64,000 nt of DNA from G963664835 sp963664835 (GTDB lineage Bacteria > Chloroflexota > UBA6077 > FW602-bin22 > JBCLEL01), in the NCBI GenBank assembly GCA_963664835.2, contig CAXXUG010000001.1, positions 1-64,000 on the forward strand. Direction: 5' to 3'. A program made the translations under genes and the position numbers. This document shows, piece by piece, positions 1 to 8,339 of this stretch (position 1 is the stretch's first letter; each line of letters begins with the position of its first letter). The notes under the pieces are model-generated. The model was given only the letters and a program-made list of their open reading frames with translations. It did not search any database and was not told the origin of the DNA.

Positions 1-648
1 ATGGAATTTGATTTCGAGAGCCACCTCGCCGCGACGGAGCGCTCGGTGTCGTCGCTGGAACGCGACGGACGACCCTCTCGCGCGGTCGTTCTCACTCGCA
101 GCTACGCGACGAGGCTAGAGGATTTGTGGGATGCGGTGACGAACGAGGAGCGTATTCCGCGCTGGTTTTTGCCGATAAGCGGGAATCTTGAGGTCGGAGG
201 CCGCTATCAGTTGGAGGGCAACGCCGGCGGTGTGATTACTGCGTGCGAGCCCCGAATGCATTTTGCCGTCACCTGGGAGTTTGGAGGGGACGTCAGTTGG
301 GTGGAAGTACGCGTCTCTGTTGACGCATCCGGCCGCCCGCGACTGGCACTCGACCACACCGCGCTCCATTCGCCACACTGGGAAACCTACGGCGCCGGGG
401 CGGTCGGCGTCGGCTGGGAGTTGGTATTCGGGGGTCTCGCGCTCCATCTCGCGCATCCGAACGAGCCGAAGCCCGACGAGATCGCTTTTGTCACCTCGCC
501 GGCGGGCAGGGCGTTCATCAAGGGCAGCAGCGAGGCTTGGAGAGAAGCGGCCGTCGCGGCCGGCGAAGACCCCGATGCCGCGTGTGCGGCGGCCGGCCGG
601 TCGTTTGCCTTCTACACCGGTGAATCGACCGAGCCGGACATGGGCTAG
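1..648 (+). CDS. SRPBCC (AHSA1-like) domain protein
   Basis: The 215-residue product looks like a START/SRPBCC-fold protein of the Hsp90-ATPase-activator-homologue (AHSA1) type. The residue 28-60 stretch with SYATRLEDLWDAVTNEERIP and then WFLP is the usual first helix-grip element, where the protein begins to form its ligand cavity. The remainder (GGRYQLEGNAGG, AVTWEFGG) follows the family's beta strands. The ligand or partner cannot be told from sequence; these proteins often bind lipids or small hydrophobic molecules in the cytoplasm. The ATG is the first base of the window, so an upstream start or regulatory region cannot be seen. A HAD hydrolase follows 24 bp downstream on the same strand and may be co-transcribed. 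Confidence 0.75.
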   Translation: MEFDFESHLAATERSVSSLERDGRPSRAVVLTRSYATRLEDLWDAVTNEERIPRWFLPISGNLEVGGRYQLEGNAGGVITACEPRMHFAVTWEFGGDVSWVEVRVSVDASGRPRLALDHTALHSPHWETYGAGAVGVGWELVFGGLALHLAHPNEPKPDEIAFVTSPAGRAFIKGSSEAWREAAVAAGEDPDAACAAAGRSFAFYTGESTEPDMG

Positions 649-672
649 CCACGCAGGCAGAGTTGTCTCAAC

Positions 673-1386
673 ATGCGCGGTGAGAGGAAAGTCCGGATAG
701 ATTTCAAGCGCGTTGAATGGCTCAGCTTCGACTGCTACGGCACGCTGGTTGACTGGGAGACGGGCATCTCTACTGCAATCGCCGAGGTCCTGGAGGCCCA
801 CGAAATTCGACGATCCAGGGCCGAGATCCTGACCCTCTTCGCGGATCTGGAGCCAAAGGTGCAGACTTCTCCAGGCTACCTGAGGTACCGGCGCGTCCTA
901 CGCGATGTGATGGACCTGATCGGGGCTGAACTCGGCTTTGAATGCGCCGAGGTCGAGCGGACTTGTCTGGGCAACTCTTTGCCCGGTTGGCCGGTCTTTC
1001 CTGATGTCGTGCCGGCGCTGAAGGCACTGAAAGGTCGCTACAAGCTGGCGGTAATCTCCAACGTCGACGATGACCTGTTCGCCGGCACGGCCGAGGCGCT
1101 GGGTGTCGATTTTGACGTCGTTGTTACCGCGGAGCAGGTCCGCAGCTACAAGCCAGACCTGCGCAACTTCCGAGCTGCCGCCGAACGAATGTCGGTCGAA
1201 AAGGGGAGTTGGCTTCACGTTGCGGAGAGCCTGTACCATGATATTAGGCCCGCCAATCAGCTTGGGCTTACATCTGTATGGGTAAACCGCGCTGATCGAG
1301 GAGGAGCGACGCTCTACACCGACGCCGTTCCCGACCTCGTTGTCCCCGATCTGGCGGCGCTTGCCCATGCGATGTGTGCGAACTGA
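673..1386 (+). CDS. HAD-superfamily hydrolase, haloacid-dehalogenase type II-like
   Basis: A 237-residue HAD hydrolase. Motif I is FDCYGTLVDW, with Asp20 as the predicted nucleophile; the Tyr two residues later, instead of the Asp of phosphatases, is typical of L-2-haloacid dehalogenase type II and related enzymes. Motif II is VISNVDD, the motif III lysine is in SYKPD and the acidic motif IV region is around HVAESLYHDI. The length matches the family. The substrate is unknown: either a 2-haloacid or a phosphorylated metabolite is possible. It follows the SRPBCC gene by 24 bp. The ATG lies in the sequence caac-ATG-cgcgg, without a strong ribosome-binding site. Confidence 0.8.
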   Translation: MRGERKVRIDFKRVEWLSFDCYGTLVDWETGISTAIAEVLEAHEIRRSRAEILTLFADLEPKVQTSPGYLRYRRVLRDVMDLIGAELGFECAEVERTCLGNSLPGWPVFPDVVPALKALKGRYKLAVISNVDDDLFAGTAEALGVDFDVVVTAEQVRSYKPDLRNFRAAAERMSVEKGSWLHVAESLYHDIRPANQLGLTSVWVNRADRGGATLYTDAVPDLVVPDLAALAHAMCAN

Positions 1387-1522
1387 GTACTAACAGCACA
1401 TCGAGTCGGAATGTGGTTATTCCTCGGAAAAAGAACCTTCTCGAGCGCAATCGCGAATTTGCGCACTCTCTGTCCTTCCGGAAATTTCACCGCTGACCGA
1501 CCGGAAGAATGAGGCGTCCGTT

Positions 1523-2672
1523 TTGGATCATCATCGAGCAGGTGCGCGGCCTGCCGTCCTTAAAGTAATAGCCATTGCGGTCCTGGCTCTCACGGCTCTC
1601 GCCGCTTGCAATGCGGACGCGCCAGAAGCGCCATCGGCCACTTCCCAAGTTCTAGAGTCGAACCCAATTGCGCCAGATGCGTCCTCCGAAGCGACCAAGA
1701 GCGATCCCGTCGGAGCGGGCGATACCGAAGAATCTGACTTGGTGGAAGCCGCAAACGCGTTCATCGACGCGCTCTCGACGGACCAACGATCGGTGACTAT
1801 GAGCGAGTTTGACTCGCCATTGCGCTCGAACTGGTCCAACCTGCCGGCCGGCATGCTCGGATTTGATCGCAACGGTGTTCGCGTCGGAGACTTGGACAGC
1901 GATCAGGTTGAACTGATGCACCGATTTCTGAAGACCGCGCTGAGCGCCGACGGATACTCCACGCTTGTCGAAGTCGTTGGGGCTGAAGAGGCGCTCGCGT
2001 CCTCATCCGGCGCTGGGAGCACCCGATGGAGCGCGGACAACTACTGGTTGGCATTCTTCGGAGAGCCTTCGACCGTAAACCACTGGGGTTGGCAGTTCGG
2101 CGGTCACCACTTGGCGGTAAACGTTACGGTAATCGGCGGCCGCTCGTATCTATCGCCAACCTTCGTGGGAATCGAGCCGGCGACTTACGATGCCGGAGGC
2201 TATACGGCGGCCCCGCTCGCCGGCGAAGTGGAGGCCGGGCTGGCATTGGTCAACTCCTTGGCCGGCGATAGTCTGGCGGCGGCAAAGATTGAAAACCCAC
2301 CCCGGGAGATGTGGGCCCGGCGCCGGCAAAGACGGAGTTCTGCCCCCACTGGAGGGGGCCAGGATTTCCGAGTGGAGCCAATCGCAGCGTTCAATACTGA
2401 TGGACGCGGTCGCATTATGGGTCGGTCTGTTGCCCGCGGCCAGCGCGGAGGTCCGTCTCGCCGAAATCAAGGCAGGATCTCGATAGCACATACTTCGCCT
2501 GGCACGGCGACGAAAAATGGGGACGGGCCCGATTTATTACCGGATACAGGGACCCCAGCTCATCATAGAGTTCTCGGCGCGGGGCAACGTCGGCGCCGAT
2601 GACGCCCACTTCCATTCGATTTACCGGGACCCAACCAACGAGTACGGAGTATCGGCGACAAACGCGGAATGA
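1523..2672 (+). pseudogene. Decayed DUF3500 family lipoprotein gene (three frameshifts)
   Basis: The reading frame opens at a TTG with a lipoprotein signal peptide ending in LTALAAC. It runs through DUF3500-type sequence (NYWLAFFGEPSTVNHWGWQF, then GGHHLAVNVTVI). Near 2310 the family-like sequence jumps to the next frame (GKDGVLPPLEGARISEW, SQSQRSILMDAVALW). Near 2476 it jumps again (LDSTYFAWHGDEKWG), and near 2532 once more (IYYRIQGPQLIIEF, DDAHFHSIYRDPTNEYG), ending at a TGA at 2670-2672. Joined together these segments rebuild nearly a whole DUF3500 protein, so this is a once-intact gene with three frameshifts. A nominal continuous reading to about 2602 would have a false C-terminus. The function of DUF3500 is not established. 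Confidence 0.85.
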
Positions 2673-2716
2673 CCGGGGCAGGCAGGGCCGGGAAAAGAAT
2701 GGGCTCCTGAGTTCGT

Positions 2717-3126
2717 CTATATGATTAGGCCTTTCGGGCCTACGTCAGTGCTCTCCTCCAAAAGTCGTGTGGTTAGGTTCACAGCTGACCCCTTTTCTTC
2801 CGAGTCCCTGACGAGGGACGTGCTGGGGCAATCCTGGGATCGATTCGACCACAGGTCGGCGTTTGACACCGCTCCGGAAGACCCCGAAGTAGGTGTCACA
2901 TTCCGGAAGCGTTGCCAGAGCTCTCAAATATTATGAGTTGGCGCTGGGCTTGACCGGGTTTGCCGGGACGTGCGTCAAGCCGAGCGGTGAAATAACAAAC
3001 CCGACGGATGGAGTCCTTGGGCAGGAGAGTCTCGCCCAATTTTCGCAGATCAAGCCACCTGAAGGGGGTGTCCTTCAAGGCGCGGTAGTAGAGATTGAAG
3101 CCGTCTATGTATAGGTTTGTGATCAA
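2717..3126 (-). pseudogene. Decayed NYN-domain (LabA/DUF88-like) nuclease gene
   Basis: The 5' part on the minus strand encodes the start of a NYN/PIN-like ribonuclease: NLYIDGFNLYYRAL with the first acidic active-site residue, then RRVCYFTARLDARPGKPGQAQ. Around 2930-2900 the family-like sequence moves to another frame (RALATLPECDTYFGVFRSG). It moves again for the last recognisable block, SEEKGSAVNLTTRLLEES, which corresponds to the conserved E-K-G-x-D/A-V-x-L segment. At least two frameshifts therefore break the gene, and the sequence stops about 60 residues before the usual family end. It lies tail-to-tail with the broken DUF3500 gene. Confidence 0.75.
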
Positions 3127-3507
3127 TCGCTACTTCCCATACAAAGACAGAGACCGCCTCGGAAGGCGGCCTCGACCCCTACCGTCGAGTCGATAGGGGT
3201 GGTACTACAAAGGGTATCATCGTGCTGCGGCGATCGTCAACGCAGGCTTGTCGGACGTGCGCTAAAAATGCGTGCCACTGCTCGGCGTTCCAATGTTTCG
3301 AGCACACGCCGCAGAGTCGATCGCGATCGTCGCCGGCTCCGAGATCCCACCCGCCCACGGCCGCCACCTCGGACCCGGCTCGCGATGACCCTTCGTTGTT
3401 TTTGACGAGCCACGGTTCGTGGAACGAAATAGCTCGTTGCCGCGTATATATGATTGTTATTCTCGCTCTTGGGCCAATCCTATCCTGATAAACCGAGGGT
3501 TGCCTGC
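3127..3507. other. Non-coding stretch between two pseudogenes
   Basis: About 380 bp without a credible gene. It holds a short hairpin, CCGCCT-CGGA-AGGCGG at 3154-3169, without a T-run. Short frames on both strands (for example 3179-3367 minus, which contains CGVCSKHWNAEQWHAF) have no recognisable homology and are left unannotated. Confidence 0.5.
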
Positions 3508-4185
3508 ATGAAGGTCAAAATAGCACCCGTGCTGCTTACCGTCCTTGGAGCTGTGATTTTCCTCGTTAGCGGCCGGGCGCTTGTCTTAGAGAGTCCCAAC
3601 CGACCAATGCCACGGTGGAGATTCCCTCCGGCCGGCCTCCCAACGCGTCGGTAAGCGGTTCCGTCACCTATCGGGAGCGGTTGGCCTTGAGCCAGGGCGC
3701 GTCCCTAGTCGTAGAACTGCGTGACGTATCCTATGCTGATGCCCCAGCTCCTCTGATTGCTCGGCTGACCATACCCGGCCCCGGCCAGGTTCCGATCAGG
3801 TTCAGAGTTGAATACATTCGCGGCGACATAAATGCCAGGCACAGATATTCGATCAACGCCAAGATCGTCGAGTCAAACGGACGCCTTGCATTCATCAACG
3901 ATACAGCCTATGAGGTCATCACCCGCGGCAATCCCGACAGTGTGGATATGCTGCCGGTGCTAGTAGAGCCTCTTCAACGGCTACGAAATCGGGCGACGAG
4001 AATCACGCGCAACAGGCGTATCCATCACTCACCATCAGGTCGCCGACCCGTCCGTAGCCTGCACGGCCGACTATCCATATAGTAGAGACGATCGTTCCCT
4101 TGGGTTCCGAATTCGAGGCAGGTGGGAAATACACCGTAAGAATAAACTCGGACACGATCCGATCATTCGTCGCCCACAGGCCCGC
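3508..4185 (+). pseudogene. Decayed secreted protein with YbaY/YscW-like domain
   Basis: An ATG at 3508 opens a signal-peptide-like segment (MKVKIAPVLLTVLGAVIFLV). The frame is then lost near 3600, and the next frame carries a YbaY/YscW-type beta-sandwich domain: SVTYRERLALSQGASLVVEL, IPGPGQVPIRFRVEY, HRYSINAKIVESNGRLAFI. Near 3980 the sequence shifts again to FNGYEIGRRES and VADPSVACTADY, and near 4080 again to IVETIVPLGSEFEAGGKYTV. In intact relatives these later blocks form one secreted C-terminal domain. At least three frameshifts, and probably a deletion of the start of the second domain, make this a pseudogene. The 3' boundary is approximate. Confidence 0.7.
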
Positions 4186-4508
4186 GCCGCCGCGCCGGGC
4201 GAAATTCGAACCTTCGGACGAAGCGGTCAGACAGGCCGCATCCAGCATTAACACCTCCGAGCGGATCATCTTCCTCGGCGCCAAGCTTTGCGACGTTGGT
4301 CGTAGGACCAACATGCTCCGCCGGCGAGCCGTGCAATGCCGGGGCCGGCGGCGTTACTATCTCCAGATGCGGCGTTTTGATAGCATGCCGGCGTCGATTG
4401 GAGGACTCACCATGTCGATTGGGCTCGACTTCTCTCTGCGGGGCCTCCACGTCAATATGCAGGTGCCGGTGTCAACGCCGGTCTTGACATTCCCGGTGTA
4501 GTCAGCCA
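4186..4508. other. Gap before the SulP gene, possible pseudogene tail
   Basis: An open frame continues from the previous pseudogene to 4501 (SINTSERIIFLGAKLCDVG and onward), but I see no family in it. It may be decayed 3' coding sequence. No clear promoter or terminator was found. Confidence 0.35.
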
Positions 4509-6140
4509 ATGCGCTTTGATTTTAAGTACGACATCGAGACCTTCCGCGGTGACATCTTTGGCGGAGTTACAGCGGCGGTTGTGGGTCTGCCCGTGGCGTT
4601 GGCCTTCGGAGTCGCATCCGGCTTGGGCGCGATCGCCGGAATCTACGGGGCAATCGCGGTCGGTTTCTTCGCCGCGATTTTCGGGGGCACCCGGTCCCAA
4701 ATATCCGGCCCAACCGGCCCAATGGCCGTGGCGATGGCGGTCATTGTCACGAGCCACGCCGAATCCCTCGCCGAAGCATTCACTATCGCCATAATGGCGG
4801 GTCTCATCCAGATTCTGCTCGGCGTCCTGAGGATTGGCCGCTTCGTCGCCTATACGCCATACTCGGTGATTTCCGGCTTCATGTCCGGCATCGGCGTAAT
4901 AATCATTCTTTTGCAGACGCTGCCATTTTTGGGAGCGCCTGTCGCGACTGGCGGACCGATGGGGGCAGTTCGGGCTTTGCCCGAGGTTTTGGGCGAGGTA
5001 AACTTCAGCGCGCTGGCTATCGCCGGCGTCACGCTTGCGGTTGGAATCTTTTGGCCCGGACGGCTCAGAAGAGTCCTACCGCCAACGCTAGCCGCGTTGA
5101 TCGCCGGCACCGGCCTCGGCGTTCTCTGGTTGACGAATACGCCGGTCATCGGCGAAGTGCCGACCGGCATTCCCCAAGTGAGGTTGCCGGACACTTCCGT
5201 CGACGTGTTGGCGCGTTCCGTGCAACCGGCCATCATTATCGCGCTGCTCGGATCAATCGATAGCCTGCTCACCTCGCTGGTGGCCGATTCGATGACCCGC
5301 ACGCGCCACAACGCTAACCGAGAGTTGGTTGGCCAGGGCATCGGCAACGTGGTAGCCGGATTCATCTGGGGTCTCCCCGGTGCCGGAGCCACCTTGGGCA
5401 CCGTCGTGAACATACGCGCCGGCGGGAGCACGCAGCTCTCCGGGGCGTTGCGTGCGGCAATCCTCCTGACTCTGGTGCTCGGTCTTGGGAGATATGTCGA
5501 GTCCATCCCTCATGCGGCACTTGCCGGTATCCTGATGAAGGTGGGGTGGGACATCATTGACTGGCGTTTTCTCACCCGCATACACCGCGTGCAGCGAGAG
5601 CACCTGCTGGTGATGCTCATCACAATGGGACTGACGGTTTTCCTAGATCTGGTTACCGCGGTGGCTATAGGTCTCATCGCCGCCGGGATGGCCAGTGCCC
5701 GACAATTCGAGCGGTTGGAGTTGGAAAGTGTGGTGTCCGTGCCGTTGCTAGATAAGAGTTTCTTCGGCGGCGATGAGACCGCAGAAGAGGAGGTGGATGC
5801 CTTTTCGGCGCGCGTAGGTCTGGTGGCTCTCCGAGGGAGCTTTACTGTCGCGTCCTCTAACAAGCTGATCAACACGATCAGCGTCGACGTCAGGGATCAC
5901 GAGATTGTAATCCTGGATTTCTCCGACACCGTCTACGTAGACGACAGCGCCGCCCTGGTCGTGGAGCAACTGATCGACAGCGCCATAGAACAGGACACCG
6001 CCTGCATCGTGATGGGCCTTGCCGGATTGCCGGCGACCACCCTTCGGGCGCTCAACGTTCTCAAGCGCGTTCCCGAGGACCAATTCGTGGAAGATCTGGC
6101 GGATGCCAGGGAAGTCGCGAAGCGGATACTTGCAGAGTAG
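4509..6140 (+). CDS. SulP-family anion transporter with C-terminal STAS domain
   Basis: A 543-residue inner-membrane transporter of the SulP/SLC26 family, which moves sulfate, bicarbonate or other anions, usually coupled to H+ or Na+. The N-terminal 400 residues hold the multi-helix core with the hallmark loop GGTRSQISGPTGPMAVAMA near residue 65 and further helices through AVAIGLIAAGMASA. From about residue 425 a cytoplasmic STAS domain follows (VALRGSFTVASSNKLINTI, VILDFSDTVYVDDSAALV). The length is normal. The ATG at 4509 begins MRFDFKYDIETFRGDIFGG, a typical SulP N-terminus. It lies 266 bp ahead of a partner-switching operon that itself begins with a stand-alone STAS protein. The anion cannot be told from sequence. 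Confidence 0.93.
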   Translation: MRFDFKYDIETFRGDIFGGVTAAVVGLPVALAFGVASGLGAIAGIYGAIAVGFFAAIFGGTRSQISGPTGPMAVAMAVIVTSHAESLAEAFTIAIMAGLIQILLGVLRIGRFVAYTPYSVISGFMSGIGVIIILLQTLPFLGAPVATGGPMGAVRALPEVLGEVNFSALAIAGVTLAVGIFWPGRLRRVLPPTLAALIAGTGLGVLWLTNTPVIGEVPTGIPQVRLPDTSVDVLARSVQPAIIIALLGSIDSLLTSLVADSMTRTRHNANRELVGQGIGNVVAGFIWGLPGAGATLGTVVNIRAGGSTQLSGALRAAILLTLVLGLGRYVESIPHAALAGILMKVGWDIIDWRFLTRIHRVQREHLLVMLITMGLTVFLDLVTAVAIGLIAAGMASARQFERLELESVVSVPLLDKSFFGGDETAEEEVDAFSARVGLVALRGSFTVASSNKLINTISVDVRDHEIVILDFSDTVYVDDSAALVVEQLIDSAIEQDTACIVMGLAGLPATTLRALNVLKRVPEDQFVEDLADAREVAKRILAE

Positions 6141-6405
6141 TGACGGTGCCCGCCGCCGAACCGTGTACACGTTTCAATTCCGATTACCGGGACGCGGGCG
6201 CCGGTTCCAAGATCGACGTCCGGGAGAAGGTCTTGTGGCTTCTTAATCCAGATAATCCGTCTAGAGCGACGCCAAGACAATCATCGAAGTAGTATGTCTG
6301 TGTTAGAATTGCAGTCGCCTGCGGAGTCCATGGGCACGCGTTCGTTGCCATGATCCCGGCGAATCTGCAGCCACCGAAGCGCAACGTTGTTTAGGAGGAG
6401 GACCG

Positions 6406-6744
6406 ATGGCGGTGACCATTGAGCGACAAGGCAATACTACCATCGCTCAAGTAAGTGGCCGCGTTGATGGCACCAACGCGGCTGAATTCCAGGATGATCT
6501 GATCCCGGTAACTGAGGGCAGCAATCAATCAGTAATATTGGACATCGGTGAGCTTTCCTACATTAGCAGTGCCGGCCTTCGGGTTATTCTGCTCATTGCT
6601 AGGACGCTCCGGTCCAAAGACGCCACGTTCATTGTCTGTGCGCCCACGGACTCTATCCGAGAGATATTCGAAATCAGCGGCTTTTCCCAGATTATTCCTA
6701 TCCACAATTCTCAGGCCGAGGCGGTCGCGGCGATCGGGGACTAG
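6406..6744 (+). CDS. STAS-domain anti-sigma factor antagonist
   Basis: A 112-residue single-domain STAS protein of the SpoIIAA/RsbV type. In partner switching its unphosphorylated form binds an RsbW-like kinase and frees that kinase's target. The conserved loop is LSYISSAGLRVI at residues 50-61, and Ser54/Ser55 are the likely phosphorylation sites. A strong ribosome-binding site (aGGAGGAGGaccg) sits just before the ATG. It is the first gene of an operon whose next two genes encode the matching PP2C phosphatase and HATPase-type kinase, so the full three-protein switch is present. I saw no sigma factor gene in the window; the switch may control another output. Confidence 0.9.
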   Translation: MAVTIERQGNTTIAQVSGRVDGTNAAEFQDDLIPVTEGSNQSVILDIGELSYISSAGLRVILLIARTLRSKDATFIVCAPTDSIREIFEISGFSQIIPIHNSQAEAVAAIGD

Positions 6745-6759
6745 TTCGGAGGAGCAAGC

Positions 6760-7929
6760 GTGGTGGATGGGCCCTACAAGATACTGGTAGTCGATGACGA
6801 GCCGGATCTAGAGCCTCTGGTCCTGCAACGAATGCGCCGTGCCATTCGTTCCGGCCGATATAGTTTTCTCTTCGCTCAAAACGGTCTGGAAGCTCTCGAA
6901 CTGCTCACCGAGCACAACGACATCGATATGGTGTTGTCTGACATCAACATGCCGAAGATGGACGGCCTCGCCCTACTTGAACAGATTCCAAACGTGGATC
7001 CCAACATCCGTGCGGTAATCATTTCGGCATACGGCGACATGAAGAACATTCGCACCGCAATGAACCGAGGCGCGTTTGACTTCGTAACCAAGCCCGTGGA
7101 CTTCAACGATTTGAGAGTCACGATTGAGCGGACACTTAGCCACGTAGTCGAGTGGCGTGAGGCGCTCATGTCGAGAGACAAGCTGGTCGTCTTGCAGAAT
7201 GAGCTGGACGTGGGCAGAAAAATGCAGCAATCCATCCTGCCCACTCATTTTCCCTCAGGCGACGATTTTCAGATCTTCGGCAGCATGGAGCCGGCACGCA
7301 GCGTGGGCGGGGATTTCTTTGACGTCTTCCGGTTGGAGAACGACAGGGTAGGGTTGGCAATTGCGGATGTCTCGGACAAGGGCGTCCCGGCCGCGCTCTT
7401 TATGATGTCCAGCCGGGCGATGCTAAAGGGTTCCGCAATAGGCAGGTCCGATCCCGGCGGGGTCCTCCACGAGTTAAACAATCTGCTCTACGAAAACAAC
7501 GATACCCTGATGTTCGTCACTCTCCTGTACGCGATCTACGATCCCGCCACTGGAGAACTTTCTTATGCGAACGGCGGACACAACCCGCCGCTTATTGTCC
7601 ACCCTGATGGAACGTCGACGATTCTCCCATCTACTGGCGGAGTCGCCCTTGGTGTGATGCCGGGTATCGACTATCGGGACGATTCCATCACGCTCTCACC
7701 TGGAGACGCAGTCATTTTCTACACCGACGGTGTAACCGAGGCCATGAACGCCGAGAACGAAGAGTTTGGAACCACGAGCCTTCAAGAGGTCTTCGCGCAG
7801 ACTCCTCCGACAGAGTGCCGCCAAGCGACGAGGGCAGTTTTCCAAGCCGTGAACTCTTTCGCCGGTGACACTCCTCAATCTGACGATATCACTTGCATGA
7901 CACTCTGTCGCAGCGGAGCCGGATCTTGA
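6760..7929 (+). CDS. Response regulator fused to PP2C (SpoIIE/RsbU-type) phosphatase
   Basis: A 389-residue cytoplasmic protein starting at GTG (GGAGG-like site 8 bp before). Residues 5-125 are a receiver domain: acidic pair D12-D13, phospho-acceptor D61 in LSDINMPKMDG and Lys111 in VTKPVDF. A short helical linker (to about residue 165) leads into a PP2C-type serine phosphatase domain with GGDFFDVF, IADVSDKGVPAALFM, GHNPPL, FYTDGVTEAMN and SDDITCM, the metal-binding motifs of RsbU/SpoIIE. It should dephosphorylate the STAS protein encoded 15 bp upstream, under control of phosphorylation by the histidine kinase encoded three genes downstream. That link is inferred from gene order. Confidence 0.93.
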   Translation: MVDGPYKILVVDDEPDLEPLVLQRMRRAIRSGRYSFLFAQNGLEALELLTEHNDIDMVLSDINMPKMDGLALLEQIPNVDPNIRAVIISAYGDMKNIRTAMNRGAFDFVTKPVDFNDLRVTIERTLSHVVEWREALMSRDKLVVLQNELDVGRKMQQSILPTHFPSGDDFQIFGSMEPARSVGGDFFDVFRLENDRVGLAIADVSDKGVPAALFMMSSRAMLKGSAIGRSDPGGVLHELNNLLYENNDTLMFVTLLYAIYDPATGELSYANGGHNPPLIVHPDGTSTILPSTGGVALGVMPGIDYRDDSITLSPGDAVIFYTDGVTEAMNAENEEFGTTSLQEVFAQTPPTECRQATRAVFQAVNSFAGDTPQSDDITCMTLCRSGAGS

Positions 7930-8339
7930 GTTCCCAAATGTCGATAACGATTGAGCCCAATCTTGACAACTTGGAACTCATCACCGCTTCGGTAGAGGAA
8001 ATCGGAGAAAAGGAAAATTGGGCTCCAGATCTCACCTTCAAGATCAACCTCGTACTCGATGAACTTACTACAAACATCGTGAAGTACGGCGGATTGGTCA
8101 GCGAGATAGAAATCTCTCTCTGTTCGGAAGATGAAGTTGTCACGGTCGAGATAATCGACAATGGCCGATCGTTCGATCCTCTTACCGATGCCCCCGAACC
8201 CGATATCGACGCTCCGCTGGGCGAGCGGAGAATCGGTGGACTGGGTGTCTACTTTGTGCGCAGTATGATGGATGATCTGCAATACCGCCGCGAGCAGGGC
8301 AAGAACCATTTGGTCATCACAAAACGAAGGGCTGAATGA
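7926..8339 (+). CDS. RsbW/SpoIIAB-like serine kinase (anti-sigma type HATPase)
   Basis: A 137-residue HATPase_c domain protein. The N-box is LDELTTNIVKYG, the G1 box DNGRSFDP and the G2 region GGLGVYFVRSMMDD, all in the order seen in anti-sigma serine kinases. I chose the TTG at 7926 because it overlaps the stop of the phosphatase gene as TTGA and has GGAG about 7 bp before it; an ATG at 7938 is the alternative. It should phosphorylate the upstream STAS antagonist and otherwise sequester an unknown partner. The 3' end overlaps the next gene by ATGA, so the genes are translationally coupled. Confidence 0.88.
   Translation: MSSQMSITIEPNLDNLELITASVEEIGEKENWAPDLTFKINLVLDELTTNIVKYGGLVSEIEISLCSEDEVVTVEIIDNGRSFDPLTDAPEPDIDAPLGERRIGGLGVYFVRSMMDDLQYRREQGKNHLVITKRRAE

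Noticed and set aside
115..801. Long minus-strand frame opposite the SRPBCC gene
   Set aside because: It mirrors a well-supported plus-strand gene and has no recognisable domain.
3179..3367. 62-codon minus-strand frame with CxxC-like sequence
   Set aside because: The Cys spacing is not a known finger and the frame sits among pseudogenes.
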